Below, piece by piece: positions 33,899-42,121 of a stretch of 64,000 nt of DNA. This stretch comes from Chryseobacterium daecheongense. GTDB lineage: Bacteria > Bacteroidota > Bacteroidia > Flavobacteriales > Weeksellaceae. A model generated the notes under the pieces. It worked only from the letters and a program-made list of their open reading frames with translations. It was not told the DNA's origin and did not search any database. The stretch lies in contig NZ_RJTX01000001.1 of the NCBI RefSeq assembly GCF_003729955.1, forward strand, positions 1 through 64,000, read 5' to 3'. The position numbers and the translations under genes are program-made. The stretch's first letter is position 1, and each line of letters begins with the position of its first letter.

Positions 33899-35353
33899 AT
33901 GGATGAAAATTTAATGATGATATGGCAGAAATGTCTTCAGTTCATGCGTGATAATCTGAACGCTGCTGAGGATAACTCTGATCTGAAGAAACTTGAGAAA
34001 TCTTTCGATTTACTGTTTGATAAAGTACAGCCAATTTCATTGGTTGACAATAATCTTACATTAATGGTTCCGAGTGATTTTTATAAGGAGTATATTGAAG
34101 ATAACTACCTTTCTTTACTTTCTGCTGCCCTGAAGAAAAATATAGGTAAAGGAGTGAAACTTTGGTATTCTGTAATGGAAAATAAGCCGAACGGTTTAGA
34201 AAAGCCCGTTACCATGAATATGAAAGGGAAAAGCGTACCAACCCCGAAAGTACAGGAAACAATGCCGCAAGGCTTTTCATCCAATATTGTAAATCCTTTT
34301 GTAGTGCCGGGAATCAAAAAAGTGAATATAGATTCTAACCTGAAATCTGATTTCTCTTTTGACAATTACGTAGAAGGGGAAAGCAATAAATTTGCTGCTA
34401 CAGTAGCGAGATCTATTGCGAAAAGACCAGGAGCAACGGCTTTCAACCCGTTATTCTTATATGGAGGATATGGTGTTGGTAAAACCCACTTGGGACAGGC
34501 GGTAGGATTGGAAGTGAAAAGCCAGTTTCCGGACAAAGTCGTATTGTATTTATCCTCTGAAAAATTCATCCAGCAATTCATATCAGCGGCAAAAGCTCAT
34601 AAACAAACAGAATTTGCCAACTTTTACCAGATGGTGGATGTTCTGATCATTGATGATATCCAGTTCCTTTCAGGTAAATCCGCAACACAGGACAGCTTCT
34701 TCCATATTTTTGATTATTTGCATCAGAATGGAAAACAGATCATCCTGACTTCAGATAAGGCTCCGGCAGATATTATGGATATTCAGGACAGGATTGTTTC
34801 GCGTTTCAAATGGGGACTTTCCGCAGAGATCAAATCTCCTGATTATGATACCCGTAAGAAAATTATCATTGATAAACTGAGCAGAGACGGAATTGTTCTC
34901 ACAGAAGATATGCTGGATTTTCTGGCTTCAGAAGCTAAGACCAATGTAAGAGAACTTATAGGAGTAATTAATTCCGTAATTGCATATTCTACCATCTATA
35001 AATCAGATTTAAGTTTGGATTTATTGAAGGAAACCATCAATAAAATTGCAGCAAATCAGAAGAAGATCATTAATATTCCTTACATTCAGGAAGTGGTTTG
35101 TGATTATTTCGGAATTAAGAGAGAGCAGCTTTTATCTAAAACAAGAAAAAGAGAGATTGCATTACCCAGACAATTGGCGATGTACTTTGCTAAGGAGTTC
35201 ACGAATGCCACATTCACAAAAATTGGAGAAGAAATGGGCGGAAAAGACCATTCAACAGTAATGTATGCCTGTGAAACGATCAAAGATATTTCCAAAATAG
35301 ATAAGGAAGTAAAGAAATACGTAAAAGAACTTACGGAAAGAATCAAACATTAA
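33899..35353 (+). CDS. dnaA: Chromosomal replication initiator protein DnaA
   Basis: This 484-residue protein has all four DnaA domains: the N-terminal helicase-loading domain (1-~80), a variable linker, and an AAA+ domain with GGYGVGKT (189-196) and IIDDIQFL (Asp252-Asp253). The C-terminal DNA-binding domain contains GGKDHSTVMYACETI. DnaA-ATP opens oriC. The low-molecular-weight phosphatase and an RsmI-like methylase follow on the same strand, a common flavobacterial order. No cluster of DnaA boxes was seen on either side, so oriC does not appear to be here. Confidence 0.97.
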   Translation: MDENLMMIWQKCLQFMRDNLNAAEDNSDLKKLEKSFDLLFDKVQPISLVDNNLTLMVPSDFYKEYIEDNYLSLLSAALKKNIGKGVKLWYSVMENKPNGLEKPVTMNMKGKSVPTPKVQETMPQGFSSNIVNPFVVPGIKKVNIDSNLKSDFSFDNYVEGESNKFAATVARSIAKRPGATAFNPLFLYGGYGVGKTHLGQAVGLEVKSQFPDKVVLYLSSEKFIQQFISAAKAHKQTEFANFYQMVDVLIIDDIQFLSGKSATQDSFFHIFDYLHQNGKQIILTSDKAPADIMDIQDRIVSRFKWGLSAEIKSPDYDTRKKIIIDKLSRDGIVLTEDMLDFLASEAKTNVRELIGVINSVIAYSTIYKSDLSLDLLKETINKIAANQKKIINIPYIQEVVCDYFGIKREQLLSKTRKREIALPRQLAMYFAKEFTNATFTKIGEEMGGKDHSTVMYACETIKDISKIDKEVKKYVKELTERIKH

Positions 35354-35373
35354 GATTATTAATTAAAATAACA

Positions 35374-35408
35374 AGAATGGAGAATAATTTTTATTCTTCA
35401 TTTTTTAT
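35374..35408 (+). terminator. Terminator after dnaA
   Basis: AATG-G-AGAATAA pairs with TTATTCT-T-CATT, then six T follow. It separates dnaA from the phosphatase gene. Confidence 0.7.
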
Positions 35409-35454
35409 TTAGTTTTGTCAGTATCTTTCAACAATTTAAAATAGATGTAGCATC

Positions 35455-35922
35455 ATGAAAATATTAATGGTTTGTCTGGGAAACATTTGCAGGAGCCCTT
35501 TAGCAGAAGGCATTATGAAGACCAAGCTCTCACATGATTTTTTTGTAGACTCTGTAGGAACAATTTCCCAGCATGAAGGAGAGCATCCGGATAAAAGAGC
35601 TATTAAAACAGCTGCCAATCACGGAATAGATATTTCCAAACAGGTTTCAAGACCAATTACCAATGCAGATCTGAATAATTTTGATAAGATCTATTGCATG
35701 GATATCGATGTATACGAAGATGTTATCTCAAAAGCGAAGAATGAAGAACAGCGACAGAAAATCTCTTTATTTCTTGAGGTATTGGGTGATCATAAAAATG
35801 CTGAAGTTCCCGATCCGTATTGGGGAGATATGAAAGATTTTGAAGACGTATTTCAATTGCTGGATAAAGGATGTGATAAAATCGCAGAACAGCTCAATAA
35901 TCCTACAACGCATACCTCATAA
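35455..35922 (+). CDS. Low-molecular-weight protein-tyrosine phosphatase
   Basis: This 155-residue protein has the P-loop Cys7-x5-Arg13 (CLGNICRSP) at the N terminus and the general-acid segment VPDPYWGD, so both catalytic elements are present. These phosphatases dephosphorylate tyrosine, often on capsule-polymerising kinases. No kinase is adjacent here. The RsmI-like gene follows after 73 bp of repeat-like DNA, and the pairing with dnaA is conserved in flavobacteria. Confidence 0.9.
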   Translation: MKILMVCLGNICRSPLAEGIMKTKLSHDFFVDSVGTISQHEGEHPDKRAIKTAANHGIDISKQVSRPITNADLNNFDKIYCMDIDVYEDVISKAKNEEQRQKISLFLEVLGDHKNAEVPDPYWGDMKDFEDVFQLLDKGCDKIAEQLNNPTTHTS

Positions 35923-35995
35923 CCTGGATCTTTCAATTCTTGTATCCATTACCCGAATCTCGTAACCGCTACTCTTTAACTCATAATCTACTACC
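35923..35995 (+). repeat. Degenerate CTCATAACC-like repeats
   Basis: The gap holds repeated variants of one unit: CCTCATAACC, TCTCGTAACC and ACTCATAATC, separated by pyrimidine-rich DNA. It looks like a low-complexity intergenic filler rather than a protein or RNA gene. Confidence 0.45.
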
Positions 35996-36694
35996 ATGTT
36001 ATTTCTACTTCCAGCTTATTTATCTGAAAATACACCGATTACCCACTTTTCACCCATTCTGAAAGACTATATCATGCAGACTGACTATTTCTTTGTGGAA
36101 AATGAAAAGACAGCCAGAAAAGTCATTAAGTTCTTTGCTCCGGAAAAAAAACAATCGGATTTAAAATTATTTTTACTGGATAAGTATACAGAAAATGCAG
36201 ATATAAAAGAAGCCCAGGAGTTGATGCTGAAAGGTCAGGATTTCTGTTTATTATCGGAAGCCGGACTTCCGTGTATTGCAGATCCTGGTAATTTAATTGT
36301 GAAGTGGTGTCATGAAAAAAATATAAGAGTAATTCCCCTTTCGGGGCCTTCATCAATTATTTTAGCATTAATTTCCAGTGGATTTAATGGTCAGGAATTT
36401 ACTTTTCATGGCTATCTTCCTATAGATAAAGGAGAAAAGAAAAAACAGATTCTTCATTTGGAGAGTTTGGTTCAGAAAACAGGATATTCTCAACTATTTA
36501 TGGAAACACCTTATAGAAATAATCAGCTTTTTGAAGACCTTTGTAAGTTTCTCTCTCCGAATACTAAACTATGTATTGCCGCTAATATCAATGATGCAGA
36601 GCATGAATTCATCAAAACCAAAATGATAAAGGAATGGCAAAAACACAAACCGGAGCTTCATAAAATTCCGGCGGTGTTTGTTTTAGGAAAATAG
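35996..36694 (+). CDS. RsmI-like SAM-dependent (tetrapyrrole methylase family) methyltransferase
   Basis: This 232-residue protein belongs to the tetrapyrrole methylase superfamily. It has CLLSEAGLPCIADPGN and VIPLSGPSSIILALISSGFNGQEFTFHGYLP, the signatures of RsmI, which methylates the 2'-O of C1402 in 16S rRNA. It is shorter than standard RsmI (~280) and lacks the usual N-terminal glycine motif, so it may be a separate paralogue. It is in the dnaA neighbourhood. Confidence 0.75.
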   Translation: MLFLLPAYLSENTPITHFSPILKDYIMQTDYFFVENEKTARKVIKFFAPEKKQSDLKLFLLDKYTENADIKEAQELMLKGQDFCLLSEAGLPCIADPGNLIVKWCHEKNIRVIPLSGPSSIILALISSGFNGQEFTFHGYLPIDKGEKKKQILHLESLVQKTGYSQLFMETPYRNNQLFEDLCKFLSPNTKLCIAANINDAEHEFIKTKMIKEWQKHKPELHKIPAVFVLGK

Positions 36695-36705
36695 TTTTTT
36701 CTCTC

Positions 36706-36722
36706 GCAGATTATGCAGATTA
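36706..36722 (+). repeat. Short GCAGATTA tandem repeat
   Basis: GCAGATTA-T-GCAGATTA occurs just after the RsmI-like gene, in a 129-bp gap without a gene. It belongs to the type of short repeat often found between genes in this group. Confidence 0.35.
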
Positions 36723-36823
36723 GATATTGAAAAACCTTAAAAGAATTTACTACTTTAACACTTCGTTAACCCATGTTTTGCATACAAATTGGACATTTTT
36801 TTAATAATTAAAAAATTAAAGTT

Positions 36824-37201
36824 ATGTCTGATAAAAGATTAGCCGGGATCTGGATAGATACCGAAAAGGCTATTGTAGCAAAAAACCACGATTCCCAAAA
36901 TACTTCTGAATTTTTTCTTTGTAAACCTGTAAAAGCGGAAATCCAACATGGAAACTCCAGTGAAAATGCCGGGAACAATGCAGAAAGAACAAATAGAATT
37001 AAATTCTTTAAAGAAGTGGAAAATTTACTGACCAATACCCAGGAATTATATATTACTGGTCCGGGAGTAACTCAGGAAGAACTGAAACACTATCTTCACG
37101 ATACTGCCCAGTACAAAAACCTGAAAATTACTTTAGATACTGCACAGCAAATGCCGGAGGAAAAAGTACTGGACACCGTTAAGAATTATTTTAATGTTTA
37201 G
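36824..37201 (+). CDS. Hypothetical protein, release-factor/host-attachment-like fold
   Basis: This 125-residue cytosolic protein is not firmly recognised. It begins KRLAGIWIDTEKAIVA and later has ELYITGPGVTQEELKHYLHD. This pattern is shared by the archaeal release-factor-like/host-attachment superfamily, whose members have a ribonuclease H-like or translation-factor fold. A hydrophilic loop with Asn, Ser and Glu spans about 40-60. It stands alone with a terminator behind it. Confidence 0.6.
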   Translation: MSDKRLAGIWIDTEKAIVAKNHDSQNTSEFFLCKPVKAEIQHGNSSENAGNNAERTNRIKFFKEVENLLTNTQELYITGPGVTQEELKHYLHDTAQYKNLKITLDTAQQMPEEKVLDTVKNYFNV

Positions 37202-37206
37202 AATAT

Positions 37207-37240
37207 CAAAAAACCGGATAACAATATCCGGTTTCTTTTA
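37207..37240. terminator. Bidirectional terminator
   Basis: AAACCGGATA pairs with TATCCGGTTT over ACAA. It lies between the convergent 36824 gene and the DUF4349 gene. Confidence 0.85.
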
Positions 37241-38089
37241 TTTTTTCTTTCTTGCCCTCCATTTTTTCCACAGATAAATGATAATTGGAATAATCAGTAA
37301 GAATGGCCAAAGTGAAACCAGTCCAAGAATAAAACCTACAAAACTGTTCCAGCCTTCTGTCAGTGAATCAGCGAAACGGCTTCCGAAGCCAATTTTTGAA
37401 GTAGCAGAGCTTCTTACTTTTTCTTTATACAAGCTTAGATTCAGGGTGCTGTAATTGACACGGTCATCAATAAAACGAAGCCTGCCTTCTGCGACATCAA
37501 TTTCGTCTTCCAGTCCTCGTATTTTTTCCTGGATTTCAAGCATATCCTTTGTAGAAGCTGCATTTTTAAGAAGATTGCGGTACTTTTCAAGATATATTTT
37601 TTTGTTGGCCAGTTTAATCGAAACATCCGTATATTCTTCTGTAACATCCTCGGAAGAAACTTCTTTTGATACTACAGAACCTAATCCGTCAGAAAAAGAA
37701 TTAATGAGAGCATCAAAATTTTTATGGGGAACACGGATGATCAGATTTAAATTCTCGTCAGTATCAGTATTTCAGAATTCTTCGGTCTGCACGTATGCCT
37801 TATTATTTTTAATAATTTTATTGACCTGTTGATGAGCTTTTTTAATATCACCTACCTGAATGGTCATGTTGCCATTTTTGATCACCTTTTTAGAAACAGT
37901 ATCTATTTTCTTAGGCGTAACTTCTTGTGGAGGAGGTGGAGCTTCAGGAGAAGCATCAGTCATTGCAGCCACTTTATCATCTTCAATTATCGCCATAGGG
38001 GACATAACGGATTCAGGCTGGGCAAGATTTTCAGATTTATTACATTGAATAATAATTAAAAATAATAAAAGCAGGAAAATATTTTTCAT
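37238..38089 (-). pseudogene. DUF4349 lipoprotein, interrupted by an in-frame TGA
   Basis: From the ATG at 38089 the frame is a lipoprotein (signal peptide ending IIIQC) with a DUF4349 domain. It begins VIKNGNMTIQVGDIKKAHQQVNK and continues as IIRVPHKNFDALINSF, a coiled coil (KLANKKIYLEKYRNLLKNAAS) and a C-terminal membrane helix. Codon 106 is TGA (37774-37772) and the same frame is otherwise open for 283 codons, with no shift. One substitution from a codon such as CGA or GGA would explain it. As written only a 105-residue product is made, so the gene is broken unless this is a sequencing error. Confidence 0.8.
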
Positions 38090-38245
38090 AAAAAAGTTTT
38101 TATGGATATGATCAAAAACTATGCTCAAAATAAGTTTTCATATAAATTTTTGGAAAAATTATGATGATTTATTTAAATATTTATATGAATTATTGATTTT
38201 CTTATTGATTTTTTGAAAGATCAAATAATTTTATATTTTTATTAC

Positions 38246-39313
38246 ATGAAAAAAAGTCTTTTAGTATTTGCATTCTCTCCATTTCTAATTTACGCTCAGG
38301 AAGCTCCCAAACTTACAGATGAAATGGCAGTGAAGCTTTCCGATAAGCCATTACATTGTATCAATCAGGAATATCCGAATAAAACAGCCCATATCATCAA
38401 TAATGAAAAAGAAGTTTCTTTATCACCCAAAGACTTGCATCCGAGTTTTTATGGCTGTTTCGATTGGCATAGCTCAGTTCATGGACATTGGATGCTGGTT
38501 CGTTTATTAAAGACAAAACCCGGGTTGTCAAATGCAAAAGACATTGAAAGTATTCTGGACCATTCGTTCAGAAAAGAAAATTTACAATCTGAAGCAGATT
38601 ATTTTACCCAATATCAATTAACTACTACATTTGAAAGAACATATGGTTGGGCGTGGTTGTTAAAGCTGGATGAAGAACTTACTACCTGGAATCACCCGAA
38701 AGCAAAAATATGGCACCAGAATTTAAAGCCTCTGACAGATCAGATTTTGAAATCCTGGAAAACCTATTTGCCTAAACAAACCTATCCCAACAGGACAGGA
38801 GTACATCCAAATACAGCTTTTGCTATGGGCTTTGCGATAGACTGGGCTAGAGCAAATAAGGATAAGGATTTTGAGAACCAATTGATAGAAAAAGCGAAAT
38901 ATTTCTATTTAAATGACCAGAAAACACCTGCTTATTTAGAACCGGATGGTTCAGACTTTTTTTCTCCCAGCCTTGAAATCGCAGATTTGATGAGAAGAGT
39001 GCTTCCTCAAAAAGAATACATAAAATGGCTGAATGGCTTTTACGAAAAACGCAGCCTGGAAAATATAGAAAAGATCCCGGTGGTGAGTGATCTAAGCGAT
39101 TATCAGACCGTGCATCTTGTAGGATTGTCCTTTTCGAAAGCATGGTGTATGAAAGGAATTGCCAAATCTCTTCCGGATAATCATCCATTAAAAAAGAATT
39201 TTCAACAGACAGCGGATAAATTCTTAGCTAATGGTTTACCATTACTTTTCCAGGGGAATTATGGCGGAGATCACTGGCTGGCCAGTTTTGCAGTCTATGC
39301 TTTAGAAGATTAA
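38246..39313 (+). CDS. DUF2891 family secreted protein
   Basis: This 355-residue protein (start at the second Met, 38246) has a signal peptide KKSLLVFAFSPFLIYAQ. A DUF2891 body follows, with PSFYGCFDWHSSVHGHWMLVR near residue 75 and FLEPDG/FSPSLEIADLMRRVLP later. The family looks like an alpha-helical barrel with conserved His, Trp and Glu. No enzyme activity is established. It is convergent with the Mpo1-like gene and overlaps it by 4 bp at the stop codons. Confidence 0.75.
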   Translation: MKKSLLVFAFSPFLIYAQEAPKLTDEMAVKLSDKPLHCINQEYPNKTAHIINNEKEVSLSPKDLHPSFYGCFDWHSSVHGHWMLVRLLKTKPGLSNAKDIESILDHSFRKENLQSEADYFTQYQLTTTFERTYGWAWLLKLDEELTTWNHPKAKIWHQNLKPLTDQILKSWKTYLPKQTYPNRTGVHPNTAFAMGFAIDWARANKDKDFENQLIEKAKYFYLNDQKTPAYLEPDGSDFFSPSLEIADLMRRVLPQKEYIKWLNGFYEKRSLENIEKIPVVSDLSDYQTVHLVGLSFSKAWCMKGIAKSLPDNHPLKKNFQQTADKFLANGLPLLFQGNYGGDHWLASFAVYALED

Positions 39314-39780
39314 TACCTTATTCCCAGTTTTTTTAAAACATAGCCTAAAAGCCAGATCGGGCCTATTAACAGGAATTGCAGGTCTTTTAAGAAAGATGGT
39401 TTCTTTCCTTCTATTCTATGTCCTATAAACTGTAAAACCCATGTAACTACGAAGATGATAAGGTAAATAAGCCATGGTTGCTCAAACCGGGTATTGAGGC
39501 CATAGGCAAAACTTTCCATCAGAATCATAATGAGAATCATAATAAAACCGATCAGAAAGGAAAGCCTCATATAAAAAAGAGTAATCAAAGCTATTACAAC
39601 AAGACTTACAAAGCTTATGCAGCCAATGTATATGAGACAAATGGATTTTGAAGGAACAAGAGAAATGAAACCTAACATAGTCCAGAAAATCAAAGGAACA
39701 CAAATCCAATGGATCAGCTTGTTGATTGTGTTTCTATGGCTTTCAGAGTATTCTGCAAAAAGTAAATCGATCTTTCTCAT
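39310..39780 (-). CDS. Mpo1-like (DUF962) membrane protein
   Basis: This 156-residue protein has four membrane helices and starts MRKIDLLFAEYSESHRNTINKLIHWICVPLIFWT, the DUF962/Mpo1 pattern with conserved His. A second His motif is FIGHRIEGKKPSF. Yeast Mpo1 is an iron-dependent dioxygenase that shortens 2-hydroxy fatty acids; bacterial members may act on similar lipids. It overlaps the DUF2891 gene end to end and is divergent from the AraC gene. Confidence 0.8.
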   Translation of the reverse strand: MRKIDLLFAEYSESHRNTINKLIHWICVPLIFWTMLGFISLVPSKSICLIYIGCISFVSLVVIALITLFYMRLSFLIGFIMILIMILMESFAYGLNTRFEQPWLIYLIIFVVTWVLQFIGHRIEGKKPSFLKDLQFLLIGPIWLLGYVLKKLGIRY

Positions 39781-39815
39781 GGGTTGAAGACTTATCAGTA
39801 CGAAAATAATAAAAT

Positions 39816-39847
39816 TTTGTAATAGCGTCGGATATTGGTTACATTTG
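39816..39847 (+). promoter_or_regulatory. Promoter of the AraC gene, very close to its ATG
   Basis: TTTG (39816-39819), a 20-nt spacer and TACATTTG (39840-39847) form an ideal promoter. The ATG begins only 5 nt after the box, so the transcript may be leaderless. Confidence 0.65.
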
Positions 39848-39851
39848 TGTT

Positions 39852-40697
39852 ATGTCTGTCCTAGAAGAATTCGGAGTTGAGATATTCACTCAGCATAATA
39901 TTTTCGAGAGAATATCTGTCGATAAACCTTTTCGTCCCGACAATCCGGCTTTTGTTTTTGTGAAAACCGGAACCATAAAGCTTCGGCAGCATTTCAGTGA
40001 TCTGGAGCTTTCGGCGAATATGTTTATGGTGACGGATCCGCAGACCGTGTATGAAATGATTTCCGTAAGCGATGATTTCCAGTCCAGAATGGTATCTTAC
40101 AAAAGAGAATTTATTTCGGCATTGTCTTTAAAATTCAACAGACTGATTACCTATCGCTATTTCAGGCAGCAGATGAACAGGGGGGTACCCTTTCATGAAG
40201 ATGAAATGGAAATGGTATGGAAGAGTGTCAATTTTCTGAAGTATATATTAGATTCTGAAACCGGGGTGATCTATAAAAAGGAAATTATAGAGCACCTGTT
40301 CTCCGTGTTCTGTTATCAGATGGCCGGAATTATTTCCAAAGAAGATGACAGTTCTATGAGCCGCATGTCCAGACAGGAAGAAATTGTTTTTAATTTTTTG
40401 ACTGACCTTACCACTTATTATCATACAGAAAGAATGGTGGAATTTTATGCAGAACGTCAATCCATTACAACCAGACATCTTTCATCAGTCGTAAAATCCA
40501 TTACAGGAAAGTCCGCCAGCGAAATTATCGCTTTGATCGTGATGAATGAAGCTAAAGTACTTTTAAATTCATCAGAAAAACCTGTTTCTGAGGTTTCATC
40601 AATGCTCGGTTTCAGTGATCAATATTCTTTTTCTCATTTTTTCAAAAAGCATCTGGAAGTAAGCCCTTCTCAATATCGAAATCAATTCAAAAAGTAA
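39852..40697 (+). CDS. AraC-family transcriptional regulator
   Basis: This 281-residue protein has a C-terminal AraC/XylS DNA-binding domain from about residue 185. It includes RHLSSVVKSITGKSASEIIALIVMNEAKVLLNSSEKPVSEVSSMLGFSDQYSFSHFFKKHLEVSPSQYR, with two helix-turn-helix units. The N-terminal part is a cupin-like sensing domain. The tripartite efflux operon starts 90 bp downstream on the same strand, so it is the likely local regulator. Its start follows the promoter so closely that leaderless translation is possible. Confidence 0.85.
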   Translation: MSVLEEFGVEIFTQHNIFERISVDKPFRPDNPAFVFVKTGTIKLRQHFSDLELSANMFMVTDPQTVYEMISVSDDFQSRMVSYKREFISALSLKFNRLITYRYFRQQMNRGVPFHEDEMEMVWKSVNFLKYILDSETGVIYKKEIIEHLFSVFCYQMAGIISKEDDSSMSRMSRQEEIVFNFLTDLTTYYHTERMVEFYAERQSITTRHLSSVVKSITGKSASEIIALIVMNEAKVLLNSSEKPVSEVSSMLGFSDQYSFSHFFKKHLEVSPSQYRNQFKK

Positions 40698-40736
40698 AAA
40701 TCCTACATTTGAACATCTTTTTCCAAAAATCAAACA

Positions 40737-40767
40737 TTTGTTTGACTTTATAGGTGCTATAACTTTG
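40737..40767 (+). promoter_or_regulatory. Promoter of the efflux operon with overlapping inverted repeat
   Basis: TTTG (40737-40740), a 19-nt spacer and TAACTTTG (40760-40767) match the consensus. CAAAC-ATTT-GTTTG (40731-40744) overlaps the -33 box, and ACATTTG occurs at 40705 and again at 40734, 29 bp apart. These are candidate AraC sites. Confidence 0.6.
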
Positions 40768-40787
40768 CATCTGTAAAACAAGGTAAA

Positions 40788-42095
40788 ATGATAAATAACG
40801 TAAAAACAGCACTATCCTTAGCGATAGCTCTCATTCCTACGCTGTTTTTTTCACAGGAAAAACAGATGACAGCGAGTGAAGTGGCTGAAATGGCAGTACA
40901 AAATCATCAGCAGTTAAAAGTTTCAGCTCAAAATATAGATATAGCCAAACAGCAAACGGATGTGGTGAAACTTCAAAAGCTTCCTACGATAACGGCTTCA
41001 ACAAGTCAGTTTTATTTAGGAGATGCCGTTGCCATAGATAAGGATTTTTCCAATTCTACGAATATTCCTATGCCGCATTATGGAAGCTCTTATTCCGTAC
41101 AGGCCACCCAACTTATTTTTAAAGGCGGACTGGTAAATAAATCTATTGAAATGGCAGGTCTTCGCGAGCAATTATCTGAACTTGATCTTGAAAAGAACAA
41201 ACAGGATGTAAAGTTCTTAGTGATCTCTAATTACCTGGATGTTTATAAAATTTTAAACCAGGAAGTGGTATTTCAAAATAATAAAAAACTTGCTCAGGAA
41301 AGGCTAAAGAATATCCAGAAATTTTATCAGCAGGGAATGGTGACAAGAAATGAAGTGATCCGTGGTGAGCTGGTTATTAAAAATCTGGATCAGGGAATTC
41401 TGACTTTAGCGAACAACAGAAAAATACTGAACTATAACCTGAATATAGCTTTAGGTTTACCTTCCGGAACTGAAATAATACCTGTAGAGAATCTTTCCAA
41501 TAAAGAATCCGGCATCGGCTTAGAATATTACATGGAATTGGCGCACAACGATAATCCGTTGTTGAAATCGGCCAAAACGAATATAGATGTTGCCGATAAG
41601 AATATTGAAATCATTAAAACTGATAAAATGCCAACTTTAGCTGGATTTGGAGGCTATACGCTGCAACGTCCGATCACGACAAGAAATCCTGTTCTGGATA
41701 TGTATTCCGGAGGTTGGCAAACAGGAGTGTCTTTGAGTTATAATATTGACAATTTATTTAAAACAAAAGAAAGAATCAAGCTTGGTGAGCTTCAGAAAAA
41801 TCAGGCGAATGATGCCATGACTTTGGTACAGCAGAATGTTGAGATGGGAGTAAATGCAGCCTATGTAAAATATCAGGAATCCATTCAACAGGCAGAAATT
41901 TTAAATGATGCGAAAAAACTGGCGGAAGAAAACTATAAAATCACCGAAGCTAAATATTTGAATCAGTTAGCCGTACAGGCGGAAATGATTGATGCGCAGA
42001 ATCAAAAGCTTCAATCCGAACTGGATTATGCCAATGCCGAGATCAACGTACTGTATCAATATTATAATCTTTTAAAATCTACAGGCACACTTTAA
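40788..42095 (+). CDS. TolC-family outer membrane efflux protein
   Basis: This 435-residue protein has a signal peptide (cut near 22, FFSQEKQ) and the paired helical-hairpin TolC repeats: EMAVQNHQQLKVSAQNIDIAKQQ and a second copy YMELAHNDNPLLKSAKTNIDVADKN. It forms the outer-membrane exit duct of a tripartite pump. The HlyD adaptor follows after 26 bp and the MFS pump after that, so all three parts of an EmrAB-TolC type system are here. Confidence 0.9.
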   Translation: MINNVKTALSLAIALIPTLFFSQEKQMTASEVAEMAVQNHQQLKVSAQNIDIAKQQTDVVKLQKLPTITASTSQFYLGDAVAIDKDFSNSTNIPMPHYGSSYSVQATQLIFKGGLVNKSIEMAGLREQLSELDLEKNKQDVKFLVISNYLDVYKILNQEVVFQNNKKLAQERLKNIQKFYQQGMVTRNEVIRGELVIKNLDQGILTLANNRKILNYNLNIALGLPSGTEIIPVENLSNKESGIGLEYYMELAHNDNPLLKSAKTNIDVADKNIEIIKTDKMPTLAGFGGYTLQRPITTRNPVLDMYSGGWQTGVSLSYNIDNLFKTKERIKLGELQKNQANDAMTLVQQNVEMGVNAAYVKYQESIQQAEILNDAKKLAEENYKITEAKYLNQLAVQAEMIDAQNQKLQSELDYANAEINVLYQYYNLLKSTGTL

Positions 42096-42121
42096 TTTTT
42101 ACCAACTGAAAAAACAAAACA

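Noticed and set aside
37772..37774. TGA as a selenocysteine codon in the DUF4349 gene
   Set aside because: No SECIS-like hairpin was recognised and the family has no known selenoprotein; a nonsense change is simpler.
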